64,000 nucleotides of DNA from an uncultured Gammaproteobacteria bacterium (lineage in GTDB: Bacteria > Pseudomonadota > Gammaproteobacteria > Nitrosococcales > Methylophagaceae), in contig CAJQOM010000006.1 of NCBI GenBank assembly GCA_905479985.1, positions 1 through 64,000 on the forward strand. Direction: 5' to 3'. A model generated the notes under the pieces. It was not told the origin of the DNA, searched no databases, and worked only from the letters and a program-made list of their open reading frames with translations. Position numbers and translations under genes: made by a program. Below, piece by piece: positions 31,770-40,536 of this stretch. Positions within the stretch are counted from its first letter, which is position 1; each line of letters starts with the position of its first letter.

Positions 31770-33155
31770 ATGACACCAGAACAGCAAGACTTTTGGTTTC
31801 TCCCTTTAGGCGGAACGGGCGAAATCGGCATGAATATGAACCTCTACGGCCATGATGGACAATGGTTAATGGTCGATTGCGGTGTGATCTTCGATAAAAA
31901 TAATGATGTTGATGGCGAAGTCATTGAAAATAATCTGAGCGAGCGGCCGCATATCCAAATGGCGGATCCGCAATTCATCGTTGAACGTCGGCAAAAATTG
32001 GCTGGCATAGTGATTACCCATGCCCATGAAGATCATATTGGGGCAGTGCCATATCTTTGGAAAAAATTGAAATGTCCAATTTATACGACCAAGTTCACCG
32101 CTGAAATTCTACGTAGAAAGTTAGTCGAAGTAGGGCTAGAGGGTAAAGTACCGGTAACCATAGTAGAAGGGCATGAAACCATTGATATTGGTGTCTTTAC
32201 TGTGCAATGGGTCGCGTTAACGCATTCGATTCCAGAACCATATGGCATGGTGATATCAACACCCGTAGGCAAAGTATTTCACACGGCAGATTGGAAACTC
32301 GACAGGGGTCCAGTGATAGGCCAGCCTTATGATAAAAAGCACTATCAAGCGCTAGCGCAACAAAATATTGATGCCATGGTGTGTGACTCAACCAATGCCA
32401 ATATACCCGGTTGGTCAGAATCAGAAGCGTCACTGTATAAAGGGCTAAAGCAACATGTAGAAAACGCTAAAGGTCGCGTGGTAGTCACTTGTTTTGGCAG
32501 TAACTTAGCCCGACTGCATACGCTCGCAAAAATAGCCAAAGAGACCAACCGCCATCTGGGACTATTAGGCCGTTCAATGGTCAATATGATGTCAGCTGCC
32601 AAAACAACAGGGTTATGGACAACAGTTGAGACGCATATTGATTCGGCCCATTTAGGTTACTTACCCGCATCAACGGTATTGCTAGTTGCAACGGGTAGTC
32701 AAGGTGAGCCGAGAACGGCATTAAATCGGCTTAGCAGCAATAGCTTTAGAGACATGGCGTTAGAGCCTGGCGATACGGTTATTTTCAGTTCTAAAGTCAT
32801 TCCGGGTAATGAGCTAGCGATTGAACAAATGATCGAGCGTCTTAAAGCGATGAAAGTCGATATTATCACCGACGACAACAGCACATTAAGTATTCATGCT
32901 TCAGGCCACCCGGCAGCAGATGAACTCAAAGCAATGTATCAATGGGTGAAACCGCGTTGTGCGATTCCAGTCCATGGCGAACCACACCATATCAATGCCA
33001 ATGCGGCTGTTGCTAAGACTGCCGATGTATCTCAGCAATTATTAGGCAGTAATGGTGATTTGTATTATATTTCACCAGCCATCGGTATCCGGCGTAAAGC
33101 AGTTAAGACTGGACGTTTAGGCATAAAAAACAATGCCTTAATTAAAATTAGCTAA
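31770..33155 (+). CDS. Ribonuclease J-like beta-CASP metallohydrolase (short form)
   Basis: 461 residues. The metallo-beta-lactamase signature is THAHEDHIGAVPYLW. LGGTGEIGMNMNLYG is the RNase J start block. The beta-CASP part includes VTCFGSNLARL, ATGSQGEPRTAL and ASGHPAADEL, and PVHGEPHH gives the last metal ligand. It should cleave or trim RNA 5' to 3'. Typical RNase J has about 550 residues; the C-terminal domain that helps dimerise is absent. Gammaproteobacteria often lack RNase J, so the gene is notable. Confidence 0.82.
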   Translation: MTPEQQDFWFLPLGGTGEIGMNMNLYGHDGQWLMVDCGVIFDKNNDVDGEVIENNLSERPHIQMADPQFIVERRQKLAGIVITHAHEDHIGAVPYLWKKLKCPIYTTKFTAEILRRKLVEVGLEGKVPVTIVEGHETIDIGVFTVQWVALTHSIPEPYGMVISTPVGKVFHTADWKLDRGPVIGQPYDKKHYQALAQQNIDAMVCDSTNANIPGWSESEASLYKGLKQHVENAKGRVVVTCFGSNLARLHTLAKIAKETNRHLGLLGRSMVNMMSAAKTTGLWTTVETHIDSAHLGYLPASTVLLVATGSQGEPRTALNRLSSNSFRDMALEPGDTVIFSSKVIPGNELAIEQMIERLKAMKVDIITDDNSTLSIHASGHPAADELKAMYQWVKPRCAIPVHGEPHHINANAAVAKTADVSQQLLGSNGDLYYISPAIGIRRKAVKTGRLGIKNNALIKIS

Positions 33156-33278
33156 AGTAGGTGGAGGGTAAAGAGATCCCTGTACATTTATCACTAAGAC
33201 GATTACAGTGACCGGCGACGGTTTACAAGGTTTTGACGACAAAGTGATGATGACTCAAATTGATAAAAGTAAGATTAA

Positions 33279-34346
33279 ATGACTGACGATGTGATAGAAA
33301 TAGCAGGCGCAGGCCCAGCTGGTTTAGCAGCGGCAATTACCTTAGCAAAAGCTGGTAAAGAAGTGATTGTTCACGAAGCTTATAAAGAAGTAGGGTATCG
33401 TTTTGGCAGCTTGTATCAAGACTTCCAAGGGCTGGAAAATTGGACAACAGAACAAAATGTACTTGCGTTATTTGAAGAGCAAGGCTTAACAACAGATTTT
33501 GCATCATTAGCTTGTAAGACGGGCACGGCATATGATTATAAGCAGCGTCGTTATGACATCAGTAGTGACGAACCGCTCTTTTATATGCTTGAGCGCGGCC
33601 CTGGACCGAACACATTAGATACCGCTTTATTAAAACAAGCCCAATCTTTAGGCGTCGAGATTAAGTTTAATAGCCGGCTCCGTGAAATAACGGGGCAAGG
33701 GATTATGGCCGGTGGCCCTAAAGCAGCGGATGCGATTTCGGCAGGCTATCATTTTGCCACTGATATGGCAGATGGCTATTGGGTGATTTGTGATGATAAT
33801 TTAGCACCAAAAGGCTATTCCTATCTATTGATAATGAACGGGGTAGGGACAGTTAAAAGTTGCATGTTCGCTGACTTTAAACAGGAAAAGAAATATGTAG
33901 CACGGACAGTTGCCGCGTTTGAACAGCTAGTCGATCTACAAATGACCAACCCTAAATTTCATGGCGGCATAGGTAATTTCTATATCCCAGAAACTGCCTA
34001 TAACGGTCAATATCCCGTTATTGGTGAACAAGCCGGCTTCCAAGACACACTGTGGGGCTTTGGTATGCGCTTGGTTATCTCATCAGGTTTATTAGCAGCA
34101 CAAAGCTTATTAACAGGTGAAAATTACGATCAACTATGGCGTCAGCAACTCAAACCTCAAATGGATGCTTCAGTGGTTAATCGCTGTATATTTAGCTTGT
34201 TGGGTAATAAAGGCTACGGCTGGTTTTTAAGTAAAAAAATCCAAGGTGACGCCAGAGTGTCGCTACGCAAGGAGTACCAACACACTTTATTGAAAAGGGC
34301 ATTACACCCGTGGGCCAAACGTCGTTATCAGAGCCGCCGCGTTTAA
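33279..34346 (+). CDS. FAD-dependent oxidoreductase (geranylgeranyl-reductase-like)
   Basis: 355 residues. The N-terminal GAGPAGLAAAITLAKAG is a Rossmann FAD-binding motif, followed by the VHEAYKEVGYRFG loop. GFGMRLVISSGLLAAQSLL matches the second FAD-binding block near the C-terminus of group A flavin reductases. Substrate unknown. The ATG overlaps the stop of a tiny upstream frame (ATGA), and its stop overlaps the convergent DUF2007 gene by four bases. Confidence 0.75.
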   Translation: MTDDVIEIAGAGPAGLAAAITLAKAGKEVIVHEAYKEVGYRFGSLYQDFQGLENWTTEQNVLALFEEQGLTTDFASLACKTGTAYDYKQRRYDISSDEPLFYMLERGPGPNTLDTALLKQAQSLGVEIKFNSRLREITGQGIMAGGPKAADAISAGYHFATDMADGYWVICDDNLAPKGYSYLLIMNGVGTVKSCMFADFKQEKKYVARTVAAFEQLVDLQMTNPKFHGGIGNFYIPETAYNGQYPVIGEQAGFQDTLWGFGMRLVISSGLLAAQSLLTGENYDQLWRQQLKPQMDASVVNRCIFSLLGNKGYGWFLSKKIQGDARVSLRKEYQHTLLKRALHPWAKRRYQSRRV

Positions 34347-34651
34347 TCTGGCCGCTCAGCCTGACATTGCCAACAAACATCAAAACTCGCGGTATTACGT
34401 TCTGAACATTGTGGGCAGTCCCAGCCAGATTCGTTTGCTTGTTTAAAAGCGCTATCGATCGCAGCCTTAGCTAAATCATAATCAGCATTGTCGACAACCC
34501 ATAATTCCAACCAAGTTTCATGCGGCACGAGATCGCCAGCTGCCGATGAGGCATATTCATTTTTCAATGTTGTGGTAATACGGGCATTCTCAATAATATT
34601 CTGGATGTTATAAACCAGAAAACGGTTTTCATTGGTATAGATGAGTTTCAT
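34343..34651 (-). CDS. DUF2007 protein with C-terminal zinc ribbon
   Basis: 102 residues. The N-terminal half (KLIYTNENRFLVYNIQNIIE) is a DUF2007 signal-transduction-like domain. The C-terminus WDCPQCSERNTASFDVCWQC is a CxxC...CxxC zinc ribbon resembling the RanBP2 type. Function unknown; possibly an adaptor. It has its own short upstream region and is convergent with the FAD reductase. Confidence 0.75.
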   Translation of the reverse strand: MKLIYTNENRFLVYNIQNIIENARITTTLKNEYASSAAGDLVPHETWLELWVVDNADYDLAKAAIDSAFKQANESGWDCPQCSERNTASFDVCWQCQAERPD

Positions 34652-34777
34652 ATTTTAGAGCTGATGTCGATATCAGGCGTCAGAGAAAATTAAGCAGTGA
34701 AAATAACATAAAACAAGGTTAGGCAACATCACTGAACTTGGTTACACTGAAGATAGATGATTTAACGGGAGTAAAGA

Positions 34778-35314
34778 ATGAGATTATTAGGCCTTTCTGT
34801 ATTAATGGCTTGTTTGACGCTGTTTAATGTTGCACGAGCAGATGTACTAGCTGTTGATAGCCCTGCACCAGTTTTTGAATTACATGATCAAAATGGCGAA
34901 TCTCACACCATTCAGGATTATCAAGGGAAATGGTTAGTACTGTATTTCTACCCCAAAGATGACACTCCCGGCTGTACGACAGAAGCCTGTGCTTTTAGAG
35001 ATGAGTATAAAGTCATTACGGAACTCAATACACAAGTGCTCGGCGTCAGTGTAGATGATCAAGAGAGTCACGCCGCTTTTGCTGAAAAATATAGTTTACC
35101 TTTCCCTTTATTGGCTGACACAGATGGTATTGTCGCTAAGTCTTATGGCGCCTTAGCATCTCTAGGGCCGGTTAAGTTTGCCAAGAGACATACCATCATT
35201 ATTAGTCCTGAAGGCCAAGTGAAAAAAGTCTACCGCAGTGTCAATGCCAGTCGTCACAGTAAAGAAGTCATTGCTGACTTAAAAGCATTAAGGGCAGAGC
35301 AAGCGATATTTTAA
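34778..35314 (+). CDS. Exported peroxiredoxin, BCP/PrxQ type
   Basis: 178 residues with a signal peptide (cleavage near ARA), so unlike the cytoplasmic BCP it acts in the periplasm. DDTPGCTTEACAFRDEY contains the peroxidatic Cys and, five residues on, the resolving Cys of the PrxQ type. FYPKDDTPG and DTDGIVAKSYGA are family blocks. It reduces hydroperoxides; the periplasmic electron donor is unknown. A GGAG ribosome site precedes the ATG. Confidence 0.9.
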   Translation: MRLLGLSVLMACLTLFNVARADVLAVDSPAPVFELHDQNGESHTIQDYQGKWLVLYFYPKDDTPGCTTEACAFRDEYKVITELNTQVLGVSVDDQESHAAFAEKYSLPFPLLADTDGIVAKSYGALASLGPVKFAKRHTIIISPEGQVKKVYRSVNASRHSKEVIADLKALRAEQAIF

Positions 35315-35917
35315 TTAGACACGCTTACTTTTATAAAGAATCAAATTGCTATCAATGTCATCTCTGTGTCGAAGTACATTAGGGACAGCACGACAATAAC
35401 TGGCTGATAAGCCGATGGCATTAACCAAATCAGCAGCATAAATGGGCGCAGGATGACGTTGCAAATACCATTTGATACGGTCAGCGAAAGCATAAGGAAT
35501 CGGTTCAAAGAATTGCGTTAATACCGAGATAGTATCACCCAATTGAATACGACCAGCTTTGGTAATTTGGCTATGATAACCACGCCGATGAACGATTTTT
35601 TTAGGGTTAACAATCGTCTTAATTTTGGAACATGGCTCACAGTGAAATGTCAGCCTCAATTCAACACTGCCAATACGGACTACTGTCCCTGATGCCAAAT
35701 CATGGAAGTCGAATGGCGGATTGATGACCATATCCTCTTTTAACTGACCCGGGCGCAGGTCAAAGTCCCTCAAACTATCTTGCGGTAAAATCAATAATTG
35801 CTTTAGCGGGTGCTCAGTACGGCTATCGGCAATACCACTTAACGACACATCGATTGATTTAACAGAAATAAGCGCCGATAAAGTATCGGCCGGCTTTAAA
35901 AATAGGTGTTCAACCAC
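35315..35917 (-). CDS. MOSC-domain protein
   Basis: 200 residues. The MOSC core runs from about residue 30 to 140: LPQDSLRDFDLRPGQLKEDMVI, VVRIGSVELRLTF and CEPCSKI with the conserved Cys. MOSC proteins handle sulphur for molybdenum-cofactor or related enzymes, or detoxify N-hydroxy compounds. No Moco enzyme lies nearby. The last part is helical and matches no domain I know. Convergent with the peroxiredoxin gene. Confidence 0.75.
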   Translation of the reverse strand: MVEHLFLKPADTLSALISVKSIDVSLSGIADSRTEHPLKQLLILPQDSLRDFDLRPGQLKEDMVINPPFDFHDLASGTVVRIGSVELRLTFHCEPCSKIKTIVNPKKIVHRRGYHSQITKAGRIQLGDTISVLTQFFEPIPYAFADRIKWYLQRHPAPIYAADLVNAIGLSASYCRAVPNVLRHRDDIDSNLILYKSKRV

Positions 35918-35956
35918 GTGTTTTCTTTGATCTATGCATGCTTAAGTAGGCGTAAT

Positions 35957-36427
35957 TTAACGAAAGCCGGGCAACATTGACCCCATGATCTCTTTAGCAG
36001 ATAACTCGCCTTCTTTGGTAAAGGGCACACGGCCGATACTGGTTTGTACATCACCATTAAAGGTATAACTGGCTTTACCTTGTAACAACACACTTTGTGC
36101 AGCATCGAGCAGGGCATCTGGATCCAGAGACAGCGGCAAAGTAATATCTTGTGTGCCATAAGCAGTCAGGTTTTGGTCACTTTTGGCTTCTAGGCTGCCA
36201 ATAGTCAGACTGTTTAACGCAATATCACCGGCTATGGCTGAGATAGGCAATGGGAAGGGGTTAGGGTTATACAAAGACACATTAAAAATAGCCTTTCTAT
36301 CTTGAACAGAAAAGTGCGATAACTGAATATTCTTGATTTCTGGTGTGGCGACTAACTCATTAATATACGAAGAATTACAGCCAAATAAGCTCAAAGAAAG
36401 TAATAAAATAAAAAAACGTCTGGTCAT
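35957..36427 (-). CDS. WHy/LEA-2 domain lipoprotein
   Basis: 156 residues. The signal peptide ends in the lipobox LFGC, so it is lipid-anchored. The rest is one WHy (LEA type 2) beta domain with the signature FNVSLYNPNPFPLPI and a YTFNGDV strand. WHy proteins are linked to desiccation and freezing tolerance. A secreted paralogue lies at 40.5-41.1 kb. It precedes the SanA/DUF218-like gene on the same strand only after a 93-base gap, so it may be monocistronic. Confidence 0.8.
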   Translation of the reverse strand: MTRRFFILLLSLSLFGCNSSYINELVATPEIKNIQLSHFSVQDRKAIFNVSLYNPNPFPLPISAIAGDIALNSLTIGSLEAKSDQNLTAYGTQDITLPLSLDPDALLDAAQSVLLQGKASYTFNGDVQTSIGRVPFTKEGELSAKEIMGSMLPGFR

Positions 36428-36519
36428 AATGTGTCCATTGTTAATAAAATTTAAGTGTTGTTAGCAAGAAGATAAAGTGGCAATAGACTAAGATGAGTCC
36501 GTTTAATAATGGATTGAGG

Positions 36520-37203
36520 TTAATAAACGCCCCATAACTCCTGATGTGAACCGACTTCACCCGGATCAAAACAACAAAAGGTATAGCCCAAACCAACAAC
36601 CTCTGCCAAGACAGACTTTATTCCGTCACTACTGCGCCACCAGTGTTTAAGCGAGTAGCGATCGGGCGCGAGGGCGATAATACCGACTTGCGTCGACTCG
36701 CTGAAGGCCATTTGGTAGAGTTGCTGTGTCCTTCTAGCATGCACGCTCGAGGATAAGATATCGAAAGAGGTCGGTTGCAAAGCTGCTTTTTCAAACCATT
36801 GTCGGACTTTAACAGCACTCAAATAAGTTCGGTTTTGAGCAGAGGCTGGGGCCGGTGCAACATGCAATTTGTTGACATCAAACCCTTGGCTGATTAAAAA
36901 AGCAGCTGCTTTGACGGCATAACTTGGGTGCTCAGGCTTAATTTGATTGGTATTCGGTCCACCAGACGTAATAAGAAGCTGATACTGGCCTTGCTCAAAA
37001 AGGGTCTTAGCATCAAGCAAGGCCTTTTCATTAAGCCAGCCCTCAACAACAAGGTATTTTCCTTGAACAGGTTGGTTTTTAGCTAAGAACGGGCCGAGAT
37101 GTAGGAATAGATAGCTGAGCATTATGGCTAACATTAGCGTCATAAGCAGCCAACCCCAAAGTGTGGGGAACGTGACGAGACGTTGCTTGAAAAGTGCTGG
37201 CAA
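36520..37203 (-). CDS. DUF218/SanA-YdcF-like membrane protein
   Basis: 227 residues with one N-terminal membrane helix (about 15-37) and a Rossmann-like domain. KYLVVEGWLNEKALLDAK, ITSGGP and DILSSSVHARRTQ resemble the DUF218 family that includes SanA, ElyC and YdcF, envelope proteins of partly known function. The assigned start is a TTG; the ATG at 37143 would lose half the helix, so the start is uncertain. It lies 14 bases after the rhodanese gene and is probably co-transcribed with it. Confidence 0.6.
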   Translation of the reverse strand: MPALFKQRLVTFPTLWGWLLMTLMLAIMLSYLFLHLGPFLAKNQPVQGKYLVVEGWLNEKALLDAKTLFEQGQYQLLITSGGPNTNQIKPEHPSYAVKAAAFLISQGFDVNKLHVAPAPASAQNRTYLSAVKVRQWFEKAALQPTSFDILSSSVHARRTQQLYQMAFSESTQVGIIALAPDRYSLKHWWRSSDGIKSVLAEVVGLGYTFCCFDPGEVGSHQELWGVY

Positions 37204-37217
37204 GAGGAGCAGCCGGT

Positions 37218-37634
37218 TTATTTAGGGGCGACAACAGGGTAGTTGGCTCTTGTCCAAGCCTTCATACCACCTTGCATATTATAAGCAGACTTAAAGCCCA
37301 GTTTCTTCATGACTTTAAGCGTTTTGCCACTACGGTTACCACTACGGCAATAGAGTAAATAGGTTTTATCTTTATCGAGCTGTTTCAGCTTTTGAACGAA
37401 GTCTTTGCCATAAAAATCGATAAGGTGGGCATCAGCAATATGGCCAGCATGAAACTCTGGCAGTGTCCTAACATCGATGATTTGGCTATTTTCATCATCA
37501 GCATGCTCAGCGAGTAAATCGGAGAAAACATGGATATCGACGTTTTTAGAGATGACGTCATCAGCTTGCGCCACAGCACCGGTGAAAAGCAGGATAAAAA
37601 AAGCGAAATAGGTCGAAAAAGTTTGCAGGCGCAT
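37218..37634 (-). CDS. Exported single-domain rhodanese
   Basis: 138 residues: a signal peptide (cleavage near AQA), then one rhodanese domain with DVRTLPEFHAGHI and the active-site loop CRSGNRSG holding the catalytic Cys. It moves sulphane sulphur in the periplasm; the partner is unknown. The similar PspE is also a periplasmic single-domain rhodanese but is shorter. Confidence 0.88.
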   Translation of the reverse strand: MRLQTFSTYFAFFILLFTGAVAQADDVISKNVDIHVFSDLLAEHADDENSQIIDVRTLPEFHAGHIADAHLIDFYGKDFVQKLKQLDKDKTYLLYCRSGNRSGKTLKVMKKLGFKSAYNMQGGMKAWTRANYPVVAPK

Positions 37635-37865
37635 AGAAAACCCTTGGTAAAAAATGAAATGATTTAAAGTCAGTTAGGTTAGCGTATTTTTATTTTGAAC
37701 ACTAGTTATAGAGACAAATCATCTCATGCTTTAGTTGCTTGAGCAGACTTAGGCTGTGTTATTTAATATCACTTAAACCCTAGGGGTCACAGAGCACGCT
37801 TACTTACAAATAATGGCCAACTTTTATCAAGGTGATTATCTGCCATACATTTAATTGTAGTGTGC

Positions 37866-38774
37866 TTAAGAACCGAAAGTGTTACAGCTTTTCATATCAC
37901 CAGATTCAAAGCCGGTCTTAAACCAAGTCACCCGTTGATCAGCACTACCATGGGTAAATGAGTCTGGGCTAACATAACCTTGAGACTGTTTTTGCAAGGT
38001 ATCATCACCAATGGCACTGGCAGCACGTAAGCCTTCTTCAATATCACCACTTTCTAATAATTGACGCGAATGCTTAGCATGGAAAGCCCACACACCGGCT
38101 AAACAATCAGCTTGTAATTCCTGCAATACAGAGAGCTTATTACCTTCAGTTTTGCTGACACGACTGCGAGCAGCATGCACCTTAGCAGAAGTACCATTGA
38201 GTGTCTGAATATGGTGCCCAACTTCATGGGCAATGACGTAAGCCTGAGCGAAATCACCCGGGGCTTTAAATTGATTCTTCAATTGGTCATAAAAGCCTAA
38301 GTCGATATAAACTTTTTGATCACCAGGGCAATAAAATGGCCCCATTGCCGATTGCGCCATGCCACAAGCTGATTTAACGACATCGCGAAAAAGCACCAAA
38401 CGCGGTTCCTTATAAGTCAATCCGCGTTTTTCAAATAAAGTGGTCCAGGTCTCTTCAGTATCAGCCAAAACAACAGCAGTAAAATCAGCCAATTCTTTTT
38501 CTGCTTCAGTTTGACGTAGTGGACCTTCTGTTTGTGTCACCGGCGCACTTTGTAAACCCAATCCACCTAAAATAGCACCCAAATTGCCCGTCATTAAGCC
38601 ATAAGCACCAATGCCAACAACTAGAATAGCCGTGCCTTTAAAACCTAAAAAGCGGAAAACCATCGGCAATAGTTTTAGCAGACCACCGCCACCGCCCATG
38701 CCGCCTAAGCTTGAGCGTTTGACATGGCGTTGATCTTCTATATTGTCACTTCGACGGTTCCCTTTCCAGCGCAT
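37866..38774 (-). CDS. Neutral zinc metallopeptidase, YpfJ family
   Basis: 302 residues. MRWKGNRRSDNIEDQR is the family start, so the ATG at 38774 is preferred to 38786. A Gly-rich stretch and one membrane helix (about 45-70) follow, then the peptidase domain with HEVGHH (zincin metal site), ELQADCLAGVWA (third ligand) and SHGSADQR near the end. The catalytic domain probably faces the periplasm. Physiological substrate unknown. Confidence 0.9.
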   Translation of the reverse strand: MRWKGNRRSDNIEDQRHVKRSSLGGMGGGGGLLKLLPMVFRFLGFKGTAILVVGIGAYGLMTGNLGAILGGLGLQSAPVTQTEGPLRQTEAEKELADFTAVVLADTEETWTTLFEKRGLTYKEPRLVLFRDVVKSACGMAQSAMGPFYCPGDQKVYIDLGFYDQLKNQFKAPGDFAQAYVIAHEVGHHIQTLNGTSAKVHAARSRVSKTEGNKLSVLQELQADCLAGVWAFHAKHSRQLLESGDIEEGLRAASAIGDDTLQKQSQGYVSPDSFTHGSADQRVTWFKTGFESGDMKSCNTFGS

Positions 38775-38899
38775 GGTTAACTCCAATTAGTACGGCTTTA
38801 TAGACATAAAGATACAATGATTTCGACTAGGACGACTAGTCTAAATTTGTGCAGGCAGGATGAAAGTACTGGAAGAGAAGGGCTTGAAACAAAAGTTAA

Positions 38900-38946
38900 C
38901 GTTTCACTAGCGCCAGGTAATCGTGGCGATAAGCGCTAGTGAAACG
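38900..38946 (-). terminator. 14-bp perfect inverted repeat after bfr
   Basis: CGTTTCACTAGCGC and GCGCTAGTGAAACG pair perfectly around a 19-base spacer that itself holds CGCCA/TGGCG. It starts 13 bases beyond the bfr stop. No strong T-run follows, so it may be a terminator or an mRNA-stabilising hairpin. Confidence 0.5.
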
Positions 38947-38958
38947 ATGTAAGTGATA

Positions 38959-39438
38959 TTAATCTGCTTTTTTAACGATTTGAGCTTGAATATAGTTTTC
39001 GATGCCCATTTTTTCAATCAAACCTAATTGGCTTTCTAACCAATCGACATGTTCTTCTTCTGATTCTAAAATTGAATTAAATAGATCGCGAGAAACATAA
39101 TCTTTTACTTCTTCGCAATACTGGATGCCAGCACGTAAATCAGGAATCGCATCATGCTCAAGAGCAAGATCACATTCCAACATTTCTTTGGTGTTTTCAC
39201 CAATACGCAAAGCACCCAAATCTTGTAAATTAGGCAGGCCCTCTAAGAATAAAATACGGTCGACAAGAATATCGGCATGTTTCATTTCATCAATAGATTC
39301 ATGGTATTCATATTCGGCCAAATTGGTCATGCCCCAATCTTTATACATTTTGGCATGAAGGAAGTATTGGTTGATAGCAATCAGCTCGTTACCTAATGCT
39401 GTGTTTAATAATGCAATGACTTTTGGATCGCCTTTCAT
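38959..39438 (-). CDS. bfr: Bacterioferritin
   Basis: 159 residues (E. coli 158). Iron-storage 24-mer subunit with haem. The ferroxidase ligands are in [16 protein letters not shown] (Glu), [12 protein letters not shown] (Glu, the haem Met and His) and [13 protein letters not shown] (Glu-x2-His). All are intact, so it should both oxidise and store iron. It lies 274 bases after bfd on the same strand, with no obvious Fur site of its own. Confidence 0.96.
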   Translation of the reverse strand: MKGDPKVIALLNTALGNELIAINQYFLHAKMYKDWGMTNLAEYEYHESIDEMKHADILVDRILFLEGLPNLQDLGALRIGENTKEMLECDLALEHDAIPDLRAGIQYCEEVKDYVSRDLFNSILESEEEHVDWLESQLGLIEKMGIENYIQAQIVKKAD

Positions 39439-39712
39439 GATATTTCCCTGCTGAGATTAGAGTGAACAATAGAAGCCACAATTTTAAAAAATATCGACAT
39501 GGATGTCAAAACTAAGTGGCTGATTTATATGGTAAATAGGAACGCTTTGTATTTGGCTTTAGCTTCGACGTTTCTGTCGTAAAAACAACAACATTCAACT
39601 AATCAATTTATTACAAACGATATGAAGCACTTAGTGAGTAGTTTGGTATTGAAAGTGGAATAGATAAAACGAATTGAGGTAAAAAAGGGTGGAGCAGAAG
39701 TGAGGTGTTTAT

Positions 39713-39910
39713 TTAGCCTTGACTGGCTTGTTGCGGATAACTGATTTCAGATAACGTATCTTGCACAAGGGCATTAACCTTGAATTGGCACTTACCACAA
39801 CATGATGCAGCACCAGTTGTTTCTTTCACATCATCAACTGAACAAGCACCACGTTTGACGGTGGCTTTGATAGTCGAAGAATTAACATTATTACAAATAC
39901 AAACGATCAT
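39713..39910 (-). CDS. bfd: Bacterioferritin-associated ferredoxin
   Basis: 65-residue [2Fe-2S] protein. Ligands are CIC at residues 4-6 and CCGKC in the middle, the BFD-domain pattern. It reduces ferric iron in bacterioferritin to release it during starvation. A Fur-box-like sequence lies just upstream, fitting induction at low iron, opposite to bfr. The gap to bfr suggests separate promoters. Confidence 0.93.
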   Translation of the reverse strand: MIVCICNNVNSSTIKATVKRGACSVDDVKETTGAASCCGKCQFKVNALVQDTLSEISYPQQASQG

Positions 39911-39944
39911 AATACTGGCTCTGTGAAGTAACGTTAATATTAAT

Positions 39945-39963
39945 AATAATGATTCTCATTTGT
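39945..39963 (-). promoter_or_regulatory. Candidate Fur box upstream of bfd
   Basis: AATAATGATTCTCATTTGT matches the 19-base Fur consensus at 13 positions, including the ATAATGAT...TCATT core. It lies 35 bases before the bfd start, within the expected promoter. Confidence 0.7.
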
Positions 39964-40189
39964 TATGTCAACACTAAAGGCAAAAAAAACTAAAGAGTAC
40001 TTGTCGAGATATCTAACAGGCGTTTATTTTGATTTAAAGTACATCGTAAATCATTGCCAAAATCGAATGTTTTGATCGCCAATACATTGATAAGCTTAAC
40101 AATTCACAGTTTTGTGTTGATTATTAAATTGTAGGGAATTATAACTAGGCTATGTATAGGGATTACAGGGAGCTTTAAAAGTCATGGGG

Positions 40190-40486
40190 TCAGCCAGCTT
40201 GATATCTAGCTATTCCATACACTACAACAGCCACGAAGCTGATATTCAAAGCAACCGTACACCAAAAAATCCGTTTAAAAGGCTGTTTAACTGTTTTATG
40301 TCTCAGCAGTTTCTGCGCCAACAATGCACCCACCCAACCGCCGACCAACGACAGTAAGTGCAAGGTTCTTTCACTGATTCGCCGGTGCCTTTTACGTGCT
40401 GCTGCTTTATCAAAAGCATAAATCAGAAAGGTCAAAAGTGAGATAGCAAAAAAATAGATTAGCGTTGCTGAAAACATAGAAGACAT
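40190..40486 (-). CDS. DUF1294 membrane protein
   Basis: 98 residues, two clear membrane helices (about 8-24 and 76-94) and an amphipathic middle. FDKAAARKRHRRISERTLHLL and GGWVGALLAQKLLRHKT are DUF1294 hallmarks. In larger proteins this domain follows a cold-shock domain, which is absent here. Function unknown. About 280 bases without a gene separate it from bfd; that stretch shows only the Fur box at its left edge. Confidence 0.85.
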   Translation of the reverse strand: MSSMFSATLIYFFAISLLTFLIYAFDKAAARKRHRRISERTLHLLSLVGGWVGALLAQKLLRHKTVKQPFKRIFWCTVALNISFVAVVVYGIARYQAG

Positions 40487-40536
40487 TATATTTTTTAATG
40501 CGTCACATTAACAGCGTGAAACATCGATTAAACGAC

